From NCBI GenBank assembly GCA_964277385.1, contig OZ195520.1, forward strand, positions 1,054,001-1,118,000: a stretch of 64,000 nucleotides of DNA, given 5' to 3'. Below the pieces are notes generated by a model. It saw only the letters and a program-made list of their open reading frames with translations, made no database searches and had not been told where the DNA came from. Origin of the DNA: WRAU01 sp964277385. Lineage in GTDB: Bacteria; Pseudomonadota; Alphaproteobacteria; WRAU01; Hepatincolaceae. The first letter of the stretch is position 1, and every line of letters begins with the position of its first letter. Made by a program: the position numbers and the translations under genes. Below, in pieces: positions 47,946-55,849 of the stretch.

Positions 47946-48365
47946 ATGCGAATAAAAGAACTATTACCTAAGAAATTAAAGACTTTAATTAAAGAGAAAT
48001 TTAAACAACAGAAAATTTTTGCTGAAAAAATCCATGTAGGAGAAACACAAGTAACAAATTGGATCAAAGGCAATGTAATACCTAGCGTTGAAACATTAGA
48101 AAAAATATCTGACTTATGTGATATACACATAAGTTACTTTTTCAATGACGCATCTAATTCTGAGATTCTTAACGAAGATATTTTTAATGAAGTTTTTGTA
48201 TTAGCTTATAACTTTGCAGATGAAAATAATATAGAAATCAATGGAAGCTACTTTTTAGGTTGTTATGATGCAGTAGTTACAACGATATATAAAGAAAGCA
48301 CATCAGTTGAAGAAGCATTTAATCAGAATAAAAGATTGATTTTAAAATTAGTGAAAAAAAGATAA
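47946..48365 (+). CDS. XRE-family phage repressor
   Basis: 139 residues, among very few plus-strand genes in the prophage. The N-terminal HTH is clear: FAEKIHVGETQVTNWIKGN near residues 24-42, with VIPSVETLEKISDLCDIHISYFF following. The C-terminal half (about residues 70-139) has no protease motif, so it is probably a short CI-like or Cro-like regulator. It faces the integrase/early genes across 150 bp that should contain the divergent promoters and operators. Confidence 0.75.
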   Translation: MRIKELLPKKLKTLIKEKFKQQKIFAEKIHVGETQVTNWIKGNVIPSVETLEKISDLCDIHISYFFNDASNSEILNEDIFNEVFVLAYNFADENNIEINGSYFLGCYDAVVTTIYKESTSVEEAFNQNKRLILKLVKKR

Positions 48366-48534
48366 ATTATTTTATCACATTTAGTTGCTATTATATAGTT
48401 GCTTAATAAAAATAAGGATAATAACAATGAAAAAAAACAAAAATTATCAATAAAAAATTAAAACAACTGTTAAAATGCAAAAAGTTTATAACAAAAATAA
48501 AAAAAAGAATTAAAATTAAAAACGAATAAAAAAT

Positions 48535-48552
48535 GGTAGTTTAATTACTACC
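48535..48552 (-). terminator. Hairpin with U-tract
   Basis: GGTAGT and ACTACC, with a 6-nt loop, followed on the minus strand by ATTTTTTATTCGTTTTT. A plausible terminator for the secreted-protein gene region to its right. It may also end the repressor transcript from the other side. Confidence 0.5.
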
Positions 48553-48854
48553 TTCTCTTATTTTACAGTTTTTAAATATTATAAAATCGTTATCTATAGT
48601 TAGATTTAAAGGATCAAAAGTGCAATCAAAATCTTTGCTGGAATAAATAAGATAAAAAAATCACCTCATCAAAATAATATAATTTATTTTTAAAGCTAAT
48701 TTTAGAATGGTCAACATCATTAAAATACTCTAGTTTTTGCCTTAGCATATATTTTATCCTCATCTCTATAATAAGATCACAAACTTGAAGCTATCAGCAT
48801 AAACATTGAAACTAAATATTGTTATTAAAATAAAAAGACTAGTTTCTTAATCAT
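48541..48854 (-). pseudogene. Relic of a 110-residue-family secreted protein gene
   Basis: Starts MIKKLVFLF, then a frameshift, then ITIFSFNVYAD, i.e. the same signal peptide as the cassettes at 55850-59954. Further on, in shifted frames, are KISFKNKLYYFDE (against KISIRNKIYYFD in the intact copies) and FIIFKNCKI near the end. At least three frameshifts and several stops make it non-functional. Confidence 0.65.
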
Positions 48855-48877
48855 AACCTAAAGTTCTATCATTATTT

Positions 48878-49270
48878 TTAATATAAATCATTAATATCAA
48901 CACAATCAGTAATTAATATTTTAGCTTCTGTTTTTTTAGTATCAATAGATTTTATTTCCAAAACACCAGTAGATACATCAAATATTATATATCCTTTACC
49001 AACAATAACTCTATATTTATCCTTTGCATTTGTCGCATCTAAACCTAAATAACCACCCACATCTTCAAAAACATCACTAATTATTTTCATGTTTTTTGTT
49101 GCGTCATAATATTCTAGTTTAACTTTAACATTTTCATTATTCTTAATTATTTTTTCTGCTTTTTTTATATTGCAAATAAAATAACCACTATATTTTCCTG
49201 CCCAATCATTATTAGCATATAAATTCATACTAAAAACACTCAATACCATTAAAAAAATTATCTTTTTCAT
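48878..49270 (-). CDS. Secreted 130-residue protein with the shared signal peptide
   Basis: The signal peptide (MKKIIFLMVLSVFSMNLYAN, residues 1-20) is close to that of the 110-residue family, but the mature part is different: a Cys at about 35 in GYFICNIKK, a middle strand region (KVKLEYYDATKNMKI), and a second Cys near 123 in ITDCVD. The two-cysteine spacing (start and end) and strand-rich character parallel the 110-residue family, so it may be a diverged member. The gene is intact. It is flanked by a relic on each side. Confidence 0.6.
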   Translation of the reverse strand: MKKIIFLMVLSVFSMNLYANNDWAGKYSGYFICNIKKAEKIIKNNENVKVKLEYYDATKNMKIISDVFEDVGGYLGLDATNAKDKYRVIVGKGYIIFDVSTGVLEIKSIDTKKTEAKILITDCVDINDLY

Positions 49271-49274
49271 TGTT

Positions 49275-49555
49275 TATTCCTATTCTTTTACAATTCTTAA
49301 AATTATATCTTAGTTAGACATCCATGAAAATCTTCAAAAATACCTTCAGGTGTAATCTATTACATTATTCACCTATATCTTTTTCAAAAAAATAATAAGT
49401 TACATCCCCTACCTATATTTTATATATGGTCTACTATGTTTGCTTTAAAATGCATATTTACTCCATTATAAAAAATCATATGTTTAAATATTATTATCAT
49501 AAAGATTTAAGCTTAATATTGTTATATAAATAAAAAGAATAGGTTTTTCATGATA
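49275..49555 (-). pseudogene. Second relic of the 110-residue family
   Basis: Begins MKNLFFLFI followed by a stop; the other frames give LSLNLYDN, then HFKANI, GCNLLFF and finally NFKNCKRI, which correspond in order to the signal peptide, central strand and C-terminal Cys motif of the intact copies. Heavily decayed. Confidence 0.45.
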
Positions 49556-49566
49556 TTAAATCCCTT

Positions 49567-49866
49567 TTAAGCATATTTATAGGGCACTATTTTTTCCAGT
49601 TCTTTTTCTATTTTTTGCTTTGTTACCCTAATTTCTATATTATCTTGCAAACGCAAAAAGTAACCATCGCTATGACCAAAAAATCTACATAATCTAAGGT
49701 CTGTATCTGCTGTTACTTTTCTTCTACCTCGCATTATTTCATGTATTCTTGTTGCCGGTACTCCTAATTCTTTTGCCAATGCATTTTGACTTAAGCCTGT
49801 ATCTTCTAAATAATCTTGCAAAAAATCTGCCATTATTATTTCTATATATTCTTTTTCTTCATTCAT
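49567..49866 (-). CDS. higA: HigA-type antitoxin
   Basis: 99 residues with an XRE-type HTH of the HigA addiction-module antidote group: FLQDYLEDTGLSQNALAKELGVP near residues 15-37 (two parts), then RIHEIMRGRRKVTADTDLRLCRFFGHSDGYFL. The ATG has GAGG upstream and lies 17 nt after the higB relic, the usual higB-higA order. It would normally repress its own operon. With the toxin broken it may act as a free regulator. Confidence 0.85.
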   Translation of the reverse strand: MNEEKEYIEIIMADFLQDYLEDTGLSQNALAKELGVPATRIHEIMRGRRKVTADTDLRLCRFFGHSDGYFLRLQDNIEIRVTKQKIEKELEKIVPYKYA

Positions 49867-49882
49867 TTTTTACCTCACTTTT

Positions 49883-50167
49883 TTAATCATAATCTACTAT
49901 TTCTAAATTTATTGCATGGTTACCTTTCCATATAAAACAAACACGCCGCTGTTTATCTGTTTATTTATTCTTATGCTGTGTTGTCCTCTTTTATTACCTT
50001 TTAAAAGTTCTAGATTATTAGAGGTTAATTTCAAGTCTTGTAAAATTAAAGCGTTATCTATTCTATACAACTTCATTAGTGCTTTTTTTTATATCTAGTT
50101 GTAGATTTTTGGACAAAATACCATTAAATAGTTTTTCTGTTTCTTTACATTTAAAAGATTTAATCAT
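49883..50167 (-). pseudogene. higB: Frameshifted HigB toxin
   Basis: The order MIKSFKCKETEKLFNG, then KKALMKLYRIDNALILQDLK, then LELLKGNKRGQHSIRINKQ, then RRVCFIWKGNHAINLEIVDYD, is a full HigB (RelE-fold mRNA interferase). Two frameshifts separate these pieces: one around 50060 and one around 49965. Start, ribosome site and stop are in normal positions, so decay is recent. The catalytic C-terminal region is out of frame, so no toxin is expected. Confidence 0.85.
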
Positions 50168-50199
50168 CTTTTATTACATTGTATTCATTTTATATTTAT

Positions 50200-50228
50200 A
50201 TAATATATAAATACGCAATACGTTTCAA
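50200..50228 (-). promoter_or_regulatory. higBA promoter with operator-like repeat
   Basis: On the minus strand TTGAAA, a 17-nt spacer and TATTAT stand about 35 nt before the higB ATG. The spacer contains CGTATTGCGTAT, a short repeat suited to HigA binding. Confidence 0.5.
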
Positions 50229-50360
50229 GTAAAATTAAATTATAAATAAAAGTAGTAGCCATTAAAAACGATAGTTTATTAATCATAAACCAAAGTTCTA
50301 TTATTATTTTTAATATCTATATCTCTAAGATAGCACTCTTTTGTTGCTATAACAAACAAA

Positions 50361-50384
50361 AAGGGTAGTTCAATTACTACCCTT
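50361..50384 (-). terminator. Rho-independent terminator after a secreted-protein relic
   Basis: A 9-bp stem (AAGGGTAGT against ACTACCCTT) with a 6-nt loop, followed on the minus strand by TTTTTGTTTGTT. It lies 20 nt beyond the stop of the relic at 50404. The sequence is close to that of the hairpin at 48535, showing that the terminator is part of the repeated cassette. Confidence 0.75.
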
Positions 50385-50403
50385 TAATTACATTATTAAC
50401 TAT

Positions 50404-50665
50404 TTATAGGTTATTTTTATCCTTACAATTCTTAAAAGAATACTTAGGGTTACTCATAAAATGAAGTGATCCATCTGAACCATTTTCAGCAAAGAAATAA
50501 ATTTTATCTCTGAGAGATATTTTATAATTATCTAAATCTGGATCATATTCTATTGTTGCTTTAAAATGATGTCTACCTTGATCATAGGCATCACATATTT
50601 GAACATTAACAGCATAAAATTTAAGCTGAATATTGTTATTACAAAGAAAAAAAGAGTTTTTTCAT
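50404..50665 (-). pseudogene. 110-residue-family secreted protein gene with broken signal peptide
   Basis: The start MKKL is followed by two frameshifts in the signal-peptide region. The mature part is then readable: VNVQICDAYDQGRHHFKA, TIEYDPDLDNYKISL, RDKIYFFAENG and MSNPKYSFKNC. An internal deletion removes the YLDSYDGR region. It keeps the cassette promoter spacing (TTGCTG, 17 nt, TCTCTT) upstream and the terminator downstream. Confidence 0.8.
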
Positions 50666-50770
50666 TACAACCTCAAATTCTATTTTTATTTTCAATATCT
50701 CTATTTAAGAGAGCAATAATATTTTATTTCAGCAACAAAAAAGCTGCTTTTTGTACTTTTTTTGTATGAT

Positions 50771-51124
50771 TTATTTTTCTTTATTATCTTCAATATTTGT
50801 TTCTTTTTTATTATGAATTAATTTATTTCTTATTTTCTCCTCAAACACGCAATCTGATGCTCTTACTAATAATTTTAATGATCTATAACCAATATATAAT
50901 ACTCCTAAATTAAGTGCTAATATATATACATCTGACCAGGTTACGTTCGCTAGTAGTAACATTATTAAGTTAGCTTTTTCTTTATCTAAATAACCAAAAG
51001 CTACACCAAAAGTTACTAGTAAACCTATACCTTTCGGAGTGTGTTTGTTTATTAACCTTGTTTTTGCTAGTTCTGTTCCTAAATTTATAAAAGGTTTTAT
51101 TAAATTTAATATTACGTTTATTAT
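50771..51124 (-). CDS. Putative holin (small membrane protein), non-standard start
   Basis: The coherent protein frame extends from 50771 up to 51124, but the first ATG is at 50962. Reading upstream gives NLIKPFINLGTELAKTR, INKHTPKGIGLLVTFGVAFGYL and then LLLANVTWSDVYILALNL, LYIGYRSLKLLV. Two or three hydrophobic segments and a charged tail fit a phage holin. An AAGGA motif lies about 8 nt before an ATA codon at 51124, so either ATA is used or the start was lost. It follows the tail collar gene at once; pieces of its 5' end recur at 54236, 55070 and in each 685-bp unit. Confidence 0.5.
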   Translation of the reverse strand: MINVILNLIKPFINLGTELAKTRLINKHTPKGIGLLVTFGVAFGYLDKEKANLIMLLLANVTWSDVYILALNLGVLYIGYRSLKLLVRASDCVFEEKIRNKLIHNKKETNIEDNKEK

Positions 51125-51140
51125 TTTTTTTTCCTTATTT

Positions 51141-51848
51141 TTATCCTAAAAACTTTGCTTTTATATATATTTGTACTGTAGTTCTACGTCCTGCTGTTTC
51201 TAATTCTCCAACTGCTTCTGTATGTGCTCTTGAGCTTTCTCCGCTACGATCTATTGAGCTTTCTCCTGTTCTATCTCTACCATTTCCAGTCCACTCTGCA
51301 CGATAACCTCCCCAAACATGAGAACTATTTTTTGATTCTCCTCCACTTCCATTTCTTGTCGTATAGGTATGTTGATGCGACATATCGTGGTCGTGATTTA
51401 TGTCATGATCATGTTCCATGTTATGAACATGAGATTTTATACTATCTAATAAATAAGTACCATTAGAAATACCACTGCCTATTGGATTATTTACTAAATA
51501 ACCATCTTTTATATCTGGAAATTTAAAACTCTCAGAACTTATATCAAATTTATTACAGTATTCAGGATATTCTGATTTAATACCTTCTTGACCATTGCAT
51601 AATACATATTCAAACATGTCATCTTTTATTTTAGGTTCATCTCTATTTTTGTTATGTAATATAATTTTAAAATCTTCACCTACATCTCTTAAAAATTGAT
51701 TATAAATCATATCTTTTTCTATTTGCAATAATAGTACATTGTAGCTGGCTTTATAATCTAGACCGTTAGTTTTTGTTAAGATAAAACTTTTATCTTTTAA
51801 CATAACTCCTTGTATACTTTCGTTCTCTGCTAAATATTTATTTCCCAT
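51141..51848 (-). CDS. Tail collar/fibre protein, copy 1
   Basis: 235 residues. The N-terminal two-thirds (MGNKYLAENESIQGVMLKD, ..., FEYVLCNGQEG, NNPIGSGISNGTYLLDSIKSH) resembles phage tail collar domains, with the FPDIKDGY and SHxH pattern. The tip is His-rich (HNMEHDHDINHDHDMSHQH) followed by a Gly/Ser/Arg-rich stretch. The last residues RRTTVQIYIKAKFLG match copy 2. I chose ATG 51848 by comparison with copy 2; the upstream ATG lies within the preceding gene. His clusters often bind metal ions in fibre tips. Confidence 0.75.
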   Translation of the reverse strand: MGNKYLAENESIQGVMLKDKSFILTKTNGLDYKASYNVLLLQIEKDMIYNQFLRDVGEDFKIILHNKNRDEPKIKDDMFEYVLCNGQEGIKSEYPEYCNKFDISSESFKFPDIKDGYLVNNPIGSGISNGTYLLDSIKSHVHNMEHDHDINHDHDMSHQHTYTTRNGSGGESKNSSHVWGGYRAEWTGNGRDRTGESSIDRSGESSRAHTEAVGELETAGRRTTVQIYIKAKFLG

Positions 51849-52443
51849 TTTTTTTCTCATTTACTTTTTTTGTTGTTCTTTTATTTTTATTTGTGCTTTT
51901 TTCTTGTTTTAATAATTCTATAAAGCTATTTATTTTTATTGAGTTTAAAACTACTCCAGTGGGTAAAAACTTTTGTAAAAATATTTTAAAAAAATTCTCT
52001 AAAGAACTACTGTTATCACTTTTAAATCCTAAATAAAAATCAAAATTATCTTTATATAACGCTTTTTGTGCATCTGTATAATTACTTATTAAACTTTCGT
52101 TTTTATTGGTTAGCTTTATATCTATTACACCACCACTTTTATTTATTATTTTTATATCTTCACTTAAAAATAAACTTTTTAAAATTCCTACAAAACCATC
52201 ATACGTGCTTATTAAACGAAAATTATCAAAAAAAGTCTTTCCATCATTTAAAAAAAATACAATATTAGATAAGTCCATTGCTTTTAATGCTAAGGGTAAA
52301 AAATTACCATCTATATTCTCTATACTACCTGAATATTCTTTAATAGAATTAATACATACATGCTTATTAAAATCTTCCATCATATACAATATGTATTTAA
52401 AGTCGCTATCTTGTTTTAAAAAACTATCACTTGTGTATTTCAT
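51838..52443 (-). CDS. Phage tail protein I-like
   Basis: 201 residues placed between the baseplate J-like gene and the collar/fibre gene, the usual position of gpI. Segments such as FLPLALKAMDLSNIVFF and FKIFLQKFLPTGVVLNS fit a baseplate/fibre connector. It ends in a Lys-rich tail (STNKNKRTTKKVNEKKNGK). The identification rests on gene order and weak similarity. It overlaps the collar start by 11 nt. Confidence 0.5.
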   Translation of the reverse strand: MKYTSDSFLKQDSDFKYILYMMEDFNKHVCINSIKEYSGSIENIDGNFLPLALKAMDLSNIVFFLNDGKTFFDNFRLISTYDGFVGILKSLFLSEDIKIINKSGGVIDIKLTNKNESLISNYTDAQKALYKDNFDFYLGFKSDNSSSLENFFKIFLQKFLPTGVVLNSIKINSFIELLKQEKSTNKNKRTTKKVNEKKNGK

Positions 52444-52463
52444 TTTTCTTAGTATTCCCTTTA

Positions 52464-53315
52464 CTAGTTTTCTTGTTTTAATTCAATTTCATTAATTTCA
52501 AGTAATTCCCAGTCTTTCATTGCTATATCACAATCTTTAAATGTGTTTATTATCTCGTCTTTTTCATTCAATTCATTTAAAGTTATATCTAGTCTTTTTA
52601 TTCCCTTCATCGTTTTTGATATGGAATAAAAATCTTGAACGTTGAAGTTTTTACCAATAAAGTTATATTTTTCGTTATAAATCCTTAAAATGTCTTCTTT
52701 TATTCCTTCTTCTACATCAAACTCTCTTGAGTTTTGTTGATAATCTACAAAATACTTTACATCAAAATTAAACTTTCTTTTTATACATTCACAAAAGTTA
52801 TAAATTAATGATTGACCTGTACTTGCATTTATTTCTGCACTTATTTTGCTTGTTTCAATTGGAGTATCGGTTATTATTCCTATGCTTAAATATTTATGTA
52901 TTTGTGTGGCTATTTCTGTTTTTCTATCTTCTATTATAGTTTCATCATTTAGATTCAAAATTATCGCTATAACTCCTGCTTCCATTACTGAAAACTTGGC
53001 ATCTTTTACATAACTTAAATCTAACATTGCTTGACGAAGTCCTGAATAGGTTCCACTGTTGTAACCATCAAATTTATTACTATCAAAAAATTTATTTAGG
53101 TTATCTATAAGCTCTATAAAATCTAGCTTACATGCGATCACATTATCTACCATTGTGCTTATAAAAATATGCACATTGCTATCTTCTTCTCTAGTTAATA
53201 CTGTTTTAAATTTACTTTCTAAATTAACATAAACTGCTTCTATTAAATCAGACCTATTGTCGCTTAATGTTTCTTTAAATTGCTTTAAAATATTTGTTTG
53301 TGTATTGTTTAACAT
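52464..53315 (-). CDS. Baseplate J-like protein
   Basis: 283 residues. Pattern as in gpJ-like wedge proteins: an N-terminal helical part, a stretch with EIATQIHKYLSIGIITDT and ASTGQSLIYNF in the middle, and a C-terminal strand-rich part ending MKDWELLEINEIELKQE. In P2-like phages gpJ follows gpW and precedes gpI, exactly as here. Confidence 0.6.
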   Translation of the reverse strand: MLNNTQTNILKQFKETLSDNRSDLIEAVYVNLESKFKTVLTREEDSNVHIFISTMVDNVIACKLDFIELIDNLNKFFDSNKFDGYNSGTYSGLRQAMLDLSYVKDAKFSVMEAGVIAIILNLNDETIIEDRKTEIATQIHKYLSIGIITDTPIETSKISAEINASTGQSLIYNFCECIKRKFNFDVKYFVDYQQNSREFDVEEGIKEDILRIYNEKYNFIGKNFNVQDFYSISKTMKGIKRLDITLNELNEKDEIINTFKDCDIAMKDWELLEINEIELKQEN

Positions 53316-53321
53316 AATAGT

Positions 53322-53615
53322 TTATTCCTTTTCTTTAGGTGTTATTTTAACTTTTAGGTCAAACTCACCATTTATTAAACTGTTTCTATCTAAAATTAAA
53401 GAATTAGGGTTTAGATTAAGTTCTAGCGCTTTATTTATAACAATATTATAAATATTACTTGCATTATTGTTATTAATTAATAATTCGTATTTGTTCTTAC
53501 GCAAATAGTTTCTTAGCGCTATTATTGGATGTATTTCTGTTTTTAACATAGATATATCTTTAGCTTTACTGCCTTTGAAATTAAAATTATCGTTATTATC
53601 TGTATATAAATCCAT
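53322..53615 (-). CDS. gpW/gp25-like baseplate protein
   Basis: 97 residues. ISMLKTEIHPIIALRNYLR and LILDRNSLINGEFDLKVKI are consistent with a gp25/W-type wedge protein, which ends in a strand like this (xFxLxVxI). It precedes the J-like gene by 6 nt. Its 5' end (ATGGATTTATATA) is duplicated at about 54163-54185, fused to a hub fragment. Confidence 0.55.
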   Translation of the reverse strand: MDLYTDNNDNFNFKGSKAKDISMLKTEIHPIIALRNYLRKNKYELLINNNNASNIYNIVINKALELNLNPNSLILDRNSLINGEFDLKVKITPKEKE

Positions 53616-53625
53616 TTTTTTACTC

Positions 53626-53961
53626 TTAAGGTATTTTCTTTATTAATTTATCTATTTCTAGGTTCAATAGGTTAGCACTTTGCACAAGGGCAGGGTCGGG
53701 TAATACTGGACCCATTGCTCCATTCCCTATTGGTTGAGAATTAGCAAAAACATTTAAGAACTCTTTTAACTGTTCTAGTGTAGATTGTAATTCTATATAA
53801 TAGTTATTATTTTCTATAAAATATAAATCTTCATTATTTGAATTTAGTAAAAATCCTTCTGCTTCTTTTTTATTAATTTCGTTTAAGAAATTAATATCTT
53901 CAAACTCTATTTTTTCTACTTCTACTACATTACCTTTACGAATTCCTTTGGTTATTTGCAT
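53626..53961 (-). CDS. Hypothetical phage tail-operon protein
   Basis: 111 residues starting MQITKGIRKGNVVEVEKIEF. The C-terminal half has a Gly/Pro-rich turn (QPIGNGAMGPVLPDPALV) and a final helix. I do not recognise the family. Its start overlaps the 3' end of the hub fragment by 26 nt, which implies that the hub gene was originally directly upstream; in the two complete hub copies this gene is replaced by a secreted-protein cassette. Confidence 0.6.
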   Translation of the reverse strand: MQITKGIRKGNVVEVEKIEFEDINFLNEINKKEAEGFLLNSNNEDLYFIENNNYYIELQSTLEQLKEFLNVFANSQPIGNGAMGPVLPDPALVQSANLLNLEIDKLIKKIP

Positions 53962-54163
53962 TATCTATCTCCCTTTTAATTACCTCTAATGTTTTACATT
54001 TATACTCTGCTTGTACACCTTTTCTTGTAGAGACAGTCATTTCTATACTATCTACTATGTAAGTTTTTTCTGTATCTTTTGTTGCAAAAATATTACTGTA
54101 TTGATTATTTTGTTGTTTTAAATCTCTGCTTTTATATTTAATTTGGCTTCCTACTTCTAATAA
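53936..54163 (-). pseudogene. 3' fragment of a third hub gene
   Basis: An open frame without a start gives LLLEVGSQIKYKS, then YSNIFATKDTEKTYIVDS, MTVSTRKGVQAEYKCK and LEVIKREIDNANNQRNS, matching the last 80 residues of the hub at 56264 and 60036 with about 80% identity. The C-terminal end differs (NNQRNS against RQSQSEGEQST). The 5' part is cut off and replaced by a copy of the gpW-like gene's leader. Confidence 0.8.
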
Positions 54164-54235
54164 AAGTTTAGTTATATAAATCCATTTTTTTACTCTTATT
54201 TTTTTATTTTTAGTTAGTTTTTTCTTTATTTAAAA

Positions 54236-54312
54236 ACTACCAATAAAACTATACCTTTTGGAGTGTATTTATTTATTAATCGTGTTTTGGCAGTACTTGT
54301 TCCTAGTTTATA
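54236..54312 (-). pseudogene. Holin 5' relic
   Basis: Reads LGTSTAKTRLINKYTPKG and then VLLVVFK followed by a stop, i.e. the N-terminal third of the holin at 50771 with small changes. It lies just downstream of collar copy 2, as the holin does after copy 1. Confidence 0.6.
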
Positions 54313-54324
54313 ATTTTTTTATTA

Positions 54325-55002
54325 TTATTCTAAAAATTTTGCTTTTACATATATTTGTACTGTGGTATGACGCATCTGAGTTCTCTCATCGCCTGTAATA
54401 TGAGTATGGGTAGCACCAGCACGATGAGAACTAAAACTTATTACAGATCCCCAATCATCTCCATTTTTAGTTCCTGCAAGATGTGTACTCCATCTATATT
54501 CTAAATAGAAAGCATTTTCTGGAAGATTTGGGGCTTTGTTCACAGTATGAAAATTACCTGTTATATTTGGCATTCCATGATTATGACTTTTAATTGAATC
54601 TAGTTTATAAAGTCCATTACTTTGACCACTACCCACTGGATTCATGGCAATTGTACCGTCCTTAAAATCAGGAAAATTAAATGTATCACTTGTTATTCCT
54701 ATCTTATTACAATACTCAGGATACTCTGATTTACTACCTTCTTGACCATTGCACAATACATATTCAAACATATCATCTTTTATTTTAAGTTCATCTCTAT
54801 TTTGGTTATGTGCCAACACCTTAAACTCTTCTGCTACATCTCTTAAAAATTGCTTATAAACTATATCTTTTTCTAGTTGCAGTAATAACACATTGTAGCT
54901 TGCTTTATAATCAAGACCTTTAGTTTTTGTTAAGATAAAACTTTTATCTTTCAACATAACACCTTTTAAACTTTCATTATCTGCTAGATATTTATTCCCC
55001 AT
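54325..55002 (-). CDS. Tail collar/fibre protein, copy 2
   Basis: 225 residues. Residues 1-145 are close to copy 1 (MGNKYLADNESLKGVMLKD, LCNGQEGSKSEYPEYCNK, GSGQSNGLYKLDSIKSH), and the last 14 (RHTTVQIYVKAKFLE) also match. Between these the tip is unrelated (NITGNFHTVNKAPNLPENAF, WSTHLAGTKNGDDW, SSHRAGATHTH). Conserved ends and an exchanged middle are the mark of swapping of receptor-binding tips. The gene has its own ATG but a weaker ribosome site. Confidence 0.75.
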   Translation of the reverse strand: MGNKYLADNESLKGVMLKDKSFILTKTKGLDYKASYNVLLLQLEKDIVYKQFLRDVAEEFKVLAHNQNRDELKIKDDMFEYVLCNGQEGSKSEYPEYCNKIGITSDTFNFPDFKDGTIAMNPVGSGQSNGLYKLDSIKSHNHGMPNITGNFHTVNKAPNLPENAFYLEYRWSTHLAGTKNGDDWGSVISFSSHRAGATHTHITGDERTQMRHTTVQIYVKAKFLE

Positions 55003-55069
55003 TTTTTTTATCCTTTAATTTTTTTGTTGTTCTTTTATTTTTAGGTAGTTTTTTCTTTATTTAAAAACT

Positions 55070-55165
55070 ACCAATAAAACTATACCTTTTGGAGTGTATT
55101 TATTTATTAATCTGTTTTGGCAGTACTTGTTCCTAAATTTATAAAAGGTTTTATTATATTTAATA
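55070..55165 (-). pseudogene. Holin 5' relic, second
   Basis: Reads LILNIIKPFINLGTSTAK, then a frame change, then LINKYTPKGIVLLVVFK and a stop. A TTG preceded by AAAGG would be the start. The same N-terminal holin segment as at 54236, slightly longer. Confidence 0.5.
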
Positions 55166-55191
55166 TCAATTATTTATTTACCTTTTGTGCT

Positions 55192-55518
55192 TTATTTATT
55201 TATACAATTCTCAAAATCATAATCAGGGTTATCCATATAATGCGATTTAGTTTGAGAATTTACAGGTTAATATTTTAATCGGTCATCCATTAATCTACCA
55301 TCATAAGAATCAAGATAATAAGATGAGTTTTTAGATTGTGTATCAAAATAATAAATTTTATTTCTTATAGATATTTTATAACTATCTAGCTCTGAATCAT
55401 ATTCTATTGTTGCTTTAGCCTGGTGAGTACCTCTATAATAAGCGTCACACGCCTGGGTGGTGATATTAGCATAAACATTAAAGCTGAATACTGTTAATAC
55501 AAACAAAAATACTACTTT
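55192..55518 (-). pseudogene. 110-residue-family gene with lost start and a nonsense codon
   Basis: From LTVFSFNVYANITTQACDAY to NPDYDFENCIN it matches the intact cassettes, but the first codons are replaced by the tail-collar 5' end in another frame, and TATAAA has become TATTAA (stop) after RLKY. The promoter is missing. It could be translated from an internal ATG at 55506 but would lack the charged N-terminus of the signal. Confidence 0.8.
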
Positions 55519-55849
55519 TATCTTTCAACATAACACATTGTAAACTTTCCTTATCTGCTAGATATTTGTTCCCACATTTTTTATCAGCTTTTGCCTTTTT
55601 TCCTTTTTTATTACTTTTTTGTTGTAATTCTTTATTGTAATTTTATTGCTTTTTTGTTGTGCTTTTTATTATTATTTTCTTATTTTTAGCTAGTTCTTTA
55701 TTTATTTAAAAACTACCTCCAAAGGATATCAATAAAAATATATACTTTGGAGTGTGTTTGTTTATTAATATTTTTTTATAATATTAATTACTAGTTTTAT
55801 AAAAGGTTTTATTATATTTAATATCAATTATTTATTTACCTTTTGTTCT
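55515..55849 (-). pseudogene. Spacer of collar 5' relic plus holin 5' relic
   Basis: From right to left: a holin-like piece (about 55730-55835, IKPFIKLVINIIKKY stop), then the first 22 codons of a tail collar gene with a one-base insertion (about 55515-55580, readable as LADKESLQCVMLKDK). The same order and sequence occur in the spacers at 57991, 58655 and 59340. Confidence 0.7.

Noticed and set aside
49916..50098. A 60-codon plus-strand frame
   Set aside because: Antisense to the higB relic, which explains the sequence much better.
51141..55002. Diversity-generating retroelement for the variable fibre tips
   Set aside because: No reverse transcriptase gene or short template repeat is visible. 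The tips are wholly different rather than changed at adenines, which points to recombination.
54325..55002. Collar copy 2 as a pseudogene
   Set aside because: The frame is open from ATG to stop and both conserved ends are intact. I see no lesion, only a different tip.
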